Origin: an uncultured Chloroflexaceae bacterium
GTDB taxonomy: Bacteria > Chloroflexota > Chloroflexia > Chloroflexales > Chloroflexaceae
Length of the DNA stretch: 7,573 nt
Assembly (NCBI GenBank): GCA_937141995.1
Contig: CAKZQX010000866.1
Location: forward strand, 1-7,573
Direction: 5' to 3'
The position numbers and the translations under genes are program-made. The notes beneath the pieces are model-generated. The model was given only the letters and a program-made list of their open reading frames with translations, was not told the DNA's origin and searched no databases. This document shows positions 6,116-7,573 of this stretch, piece by piece; position 1 is the stretch's first letter; each line of letters opens with the position of its first letter.

Positions 6116-6868
6116 CTACCCCCGAACCCCCGTCATATTCGCCAGCACCTCAGCAATATGGCGGGTGCGGGTGCGGGAACCGGCGCGGCTCAGGCCGCCC
6201 GCCATCTGCATCATGCAACTGGCATCGCCCACGACCAGCAGATCGGCCTCGGTTGAGTTAATATTGGCGAGTTTGCGGGCCAGCATCGCCTCGGAGATGG
6301 CCGCATGCTTGACAGCGAACATGCCGCCGAAGCCGCAGCACTCGGTGCTGCCCGGCAGTGGCACCACCTCCGCGCCCGCCACATGGTTGAGCAGCGTACG
6401 CCCCTGCTGCTGCAGGCCCAGGAAGCGCAGTCCGTGGCAGGCATCGTGGAAGGTGATGCGCCCCTCGTAGCGCGCGCCCAGATCGGTGACGCCCAGCACA
6501 TCAACCAGATACTCGGTCAATTCGTAGGTTCGGCCGATCAACTCGGCGGCGGTAGCTTCGTGCGGCGTGCCGCGAAAGAGATCGGGAAAGAGATGCCGGA
6601 TCATGGCGGTACAGGAGCCGGAGGGCAACACCACATCGCCCTGCCCGCGTAGCACCTCAATCGTCCGCCCGGCGACGGCATAGGCTTCGGCGCGATGCCC
6701 GCCATTGAAGGCCATCTGCCCACAGCAGGTCAACCCGCGCGGCACATGCACCTGGACGCCCTGGTCTTCCAGGAGCCTGACGGCAGCCTCACCGATTTCC
6801 GGAAAAAAATTATCGACCAGACAGGTGACAAAAAAGGCCGCATGCCGACCACTCTGTCGGTTGGTCAC
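6116..6868 (-). CDS. lutA: LutA-like lactate utilisation protein (two CCG domains)
   Basis: This 250-residue protein matches the size of LutA (YkgE), the CCG-domain subunit of the LutABC L-lactate oxidation complex, related to heterodisulfide reductase HdrB and the GlpC/GlcF C-terminal part. Both cysteine-rich repeats are complete. The first has C16, C48-C49-G (LTCCGQMAFNGGH) and C86. The second has C144 (FHDACHGLR), C177-C178-G (STECCGFGGMFAVK) and C218. Such cysteines hold Fe-S clusters in the family. The start is GTG at 6866-6868, chosen because AAGGAG lies 7 nt upstream and the family's N-terminal FFVTCLVD begins shortly after. It heads the probable lut operon, with lutB downstream beyond a repeat-filled gap. 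No frameshift or missing key residue is visible. Confidence 0.92.
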   Translation of the reverse strand: MTNRQSGRHAAFFVTCLVDNFFPEIGEAAVRLLEDQGVQVHVPRGLTCCGQMAFNGGHRAEAYAVAGRTIEVLRGQGDVVLPSGSCTAMIRHLFPDLFRGTPHEATAAELIGRTYELTEYLVDVLGVTDLGARYEGRITFHDACHGLRFLGLQQQGRTLLNHVAGAEVVPLPGSTECCGFGGMFAVKHAAISEAMLARKLANINSTEADLLVVGDASCMMQMAGGLSRAGSRTRTRHIAEVLANMTGVRG

Positions 6869-6875
6869 AGGAGAA

Positions 6876-6881
6876 CTCCTT
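6876..6881 (-). promoter_or_regulatory. Ribosome binding site fixing the GTG start of lutA
   Basis: AAGGAG on the minus strand lies 7 nt before the GTG at 6866-6868. No in-frame ATG offers an equally good site, so this decides the non-ATG start. Confidence 0.8.
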
Positions 6882-6916
6882 ACTAATCAGGAAGGTAGAC
6901 GCGTGGAAGTCGGGGT

Positions 6917-6922
6917 ATTATA
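6917..6922 (-). promoter_or_regulatory. Probable -10 box of the lutA promoter, inside a palindrome
   Basis: A perfect TATAAT on the minus strand lies 48 bp before the lutA start codon and is the centre of the inverted repeat GGTAT-N-ATACC (6914-6924). No good TTGACA occurs at 16-18 bp upstream (ACCACT at 6940-6945). The implied leader is about 40 nt. The symmetric box and weak -35 suggest a regulated promoter, with the downstream NarL-type regulator a possible controller. Confidence 0.5.
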
Positions 6923-7127
6923 CCGCAGAATGGCGGGGGAGTGGTAGATGGCGCGGGGAGGCGAGGAGGCGAGGAGGCGAGGATGACGATGCGCAGGCAG
7001 GAAAGAGATGATCAATTTCGAGCAAGGGACCAATGATCTGCTGCGAAGTAAGACAGTAACCGCAACGATAACGCGCCGTTTCTGCGCCACGCTGACGCAC
7101 ATGCTGCGGAAGACGTTGTGCAGTCAT
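6918..7127 (-). pseudogene. Truncated HNH endonuclease remnant
   Basis: The 69-codon frame begins like a bacterial HNH nuclease. VRQRGAETARYRCGYCL supplies the first zinc-knuckle pair C22/C25, and LLEIDHLFPA holds the D39-H40 pair of the HNH motif. After residue 44 (about 6996) similarity ends abruptly. The expected glycine-rich turn, Asn, second CxxC and terminal His/Lys region are missing. They are replaced by a low-complexity Ser/Pro/Leu/Arg tail encoded partly by the GCGAGGAG microsatellite. Without the metal-binding second half it cannot be an active nuclease. Its ATG (7125-7127) overlaps the stop of the upstream frame as ATGA, as in the intact gene pairs I know from Chloroflexota and cyanobacteria. 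The frame closes inside the lutA promoter region. Confidence 0.75.
6961..6983. repeat. GCGAGGAG microsatellite, about 2.9 copies
   Basis: Perfect 8-bp units GCGAGGAG start at 6961, 6969 and 6977, the last lacking its final base, preceded by a related GGGGAG. The run lies just past the breakpoint of the HNH remnant, about 40 bp upstream of the lutA -10 box. It may be a slippage-prone scar of the rearrangement. Confidence 0.75.
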
Positions 7128-7573
7128 GTCAGCGGCATCACCTGCTCTGGATCGCGCATATCATACCCGCGCTGCTGCAACAGAACCGCGGCCTGGGCGC
7201 GTACCAGCAGCGTCTCACGATAGAGCGTCAGCAGTGCATGTTCCCGATCTTGCTCTTCGGAGGTGAGACCTTCGCGCTGCTGTTTGTCGTGCAGTGCTTC
7301 CAACTGTTCGTGCTGCTCCGGGGACATGGTTGATCGAGCCGCCTGCCAGAGAGCTGCATCATTAAGGTACGCAAGCTGGGCCAGTGATGAGCGGAACGGA
7401 CCAGCCGGGTTGGTCAGCGTGAAGTCAATCGGTTCATCGTTGGGGTTGCGGACGCGCCAGCGATATTGATCGTTGATGGTGTCGTAGCAATCCGGGATGA
7501 GGCGTTCGAGTTCCAACGGTTCTTCGTATTCATTGACGACGGTGTGTTCACAGAACTTGCCGTCACAGTTGTC
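7124..7573 (-). CDS. Partial conserved hypothetical protein preceding HNH gene; possibly chimeric
   Basis: The frame is open to the window edge (149 codons seen, no start), so the TTG at 7514-7516 is only an internal option. Two unlike parts are visible. Residues 1-61 look beta-rich and extracellular-like, with YRWRVRNPNDEPIDFTLT and cysteines at 3, 8 and 29. Residues 62-149 (about 7124-7390) are helical and charged: LAQLAYLNDAALWQAAR, a Glu/Gln-rich middle, then LLVRAQAAVLLQQRGYD. The second part matches a small helical family commonly encoded directly upstream of HNH nucleases in Chloroflexota and cyanobacteria. The ATGA overlap with the HNH remnant fits that pairing. Joining the two parts in one protein is unusual and may reflect a recombination event. 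Function is unknown; the helical-family recognition is moderately sure. Confidence 0.6.
   Translation of the reverse strand, partial: DNCDGKFCEHTVVNEYEEPLELERLIPDCYDTINDQYRWRVRNPNDEPIDFTLTNPAGPFRSSLAQLAYLNDAALWQAARSTMSPEQHEQLEALHDKQQREGLTSEEQDREHALLTLYRETLLVRAQAAVLLQQRGYDMRDPEQVMPLT

Overview
The window looks like a chromosomal segment from a GC-rich bacterium, most plausibly a filamentous phototroph of the Chloroflexota (Chloroflexus, Roseiflexus or Oscillochloris type). This rests on protein style: a receiver next to a KaiC-like ATPase, a multi-PAS HisKA_3 kinase, and an 'LLxRAQAAxLLxQRG' protein ahead of an HNH gene. Palindromic repeats whose translation gives 'SPGFSRIK'-type peptides also fit. 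No rRNA or other taxonomic marker is present, so the placement is an inference. Every gene I can support lies on the minus strand, so the biological reading order runs from high to low coordinates.

Right edge (about 6,885-7,573): a degraded accessory patch. A partial ORF entering from outside overlaps by ATGA a truncated HNH endonuclease remnant. The remnant loses its second half near a GCGAGGAG microsatellite. A perfect TATAAT inside a small palindrome sits in the remnant's tail and is the best promoter candidate for the operon that follows.

Centre (839-6,868): lutA (GTG start), then a 27-codon fragment resembling the start of a four-helix-bundle (S23-like) protein, then about 3.5 tandem 108-bp repeats containing a long inverted repeat. 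These are followed by lutB, a membrane-anchored triple-PAS histidine kinase 12 bp after lutB, and a NarL/LuxR response regulator overlapping the kinase by ATGA. LutA and LutB are the CCG-domain and LUD/ferredoxin subunits of the LutABC L-lactate oxidation complex; no lutC is seen here. The arrangement suggests a lactate (or related 2-hydroxyacid) oxidation module cotranscribed with its own two-component system.

Left part (1-838): after the regulator gene comes a 331-bp gene-free stretch carrying four CTACGGG heptamers at exactly 11-bp spacing plus a fifth TACGGG 34 bp away, a plausible operator array for a NarL-type regulator. Then comes a stand-alone receiver protein that has lost its phospho-acceptor aspartate, followed 18 bp later by the first 23 codons of a KaiC/RadA-like ATPase that runs off the window. 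The most interesting signals are the pseudo-receiver/KaiC-like pair, the helically phased heptamer array, the lut-kinase-regulator linkage, and the tandem repeat that has apparently broken a small gene inside the lut operon. None of these is proven as a new system from sequence alone.
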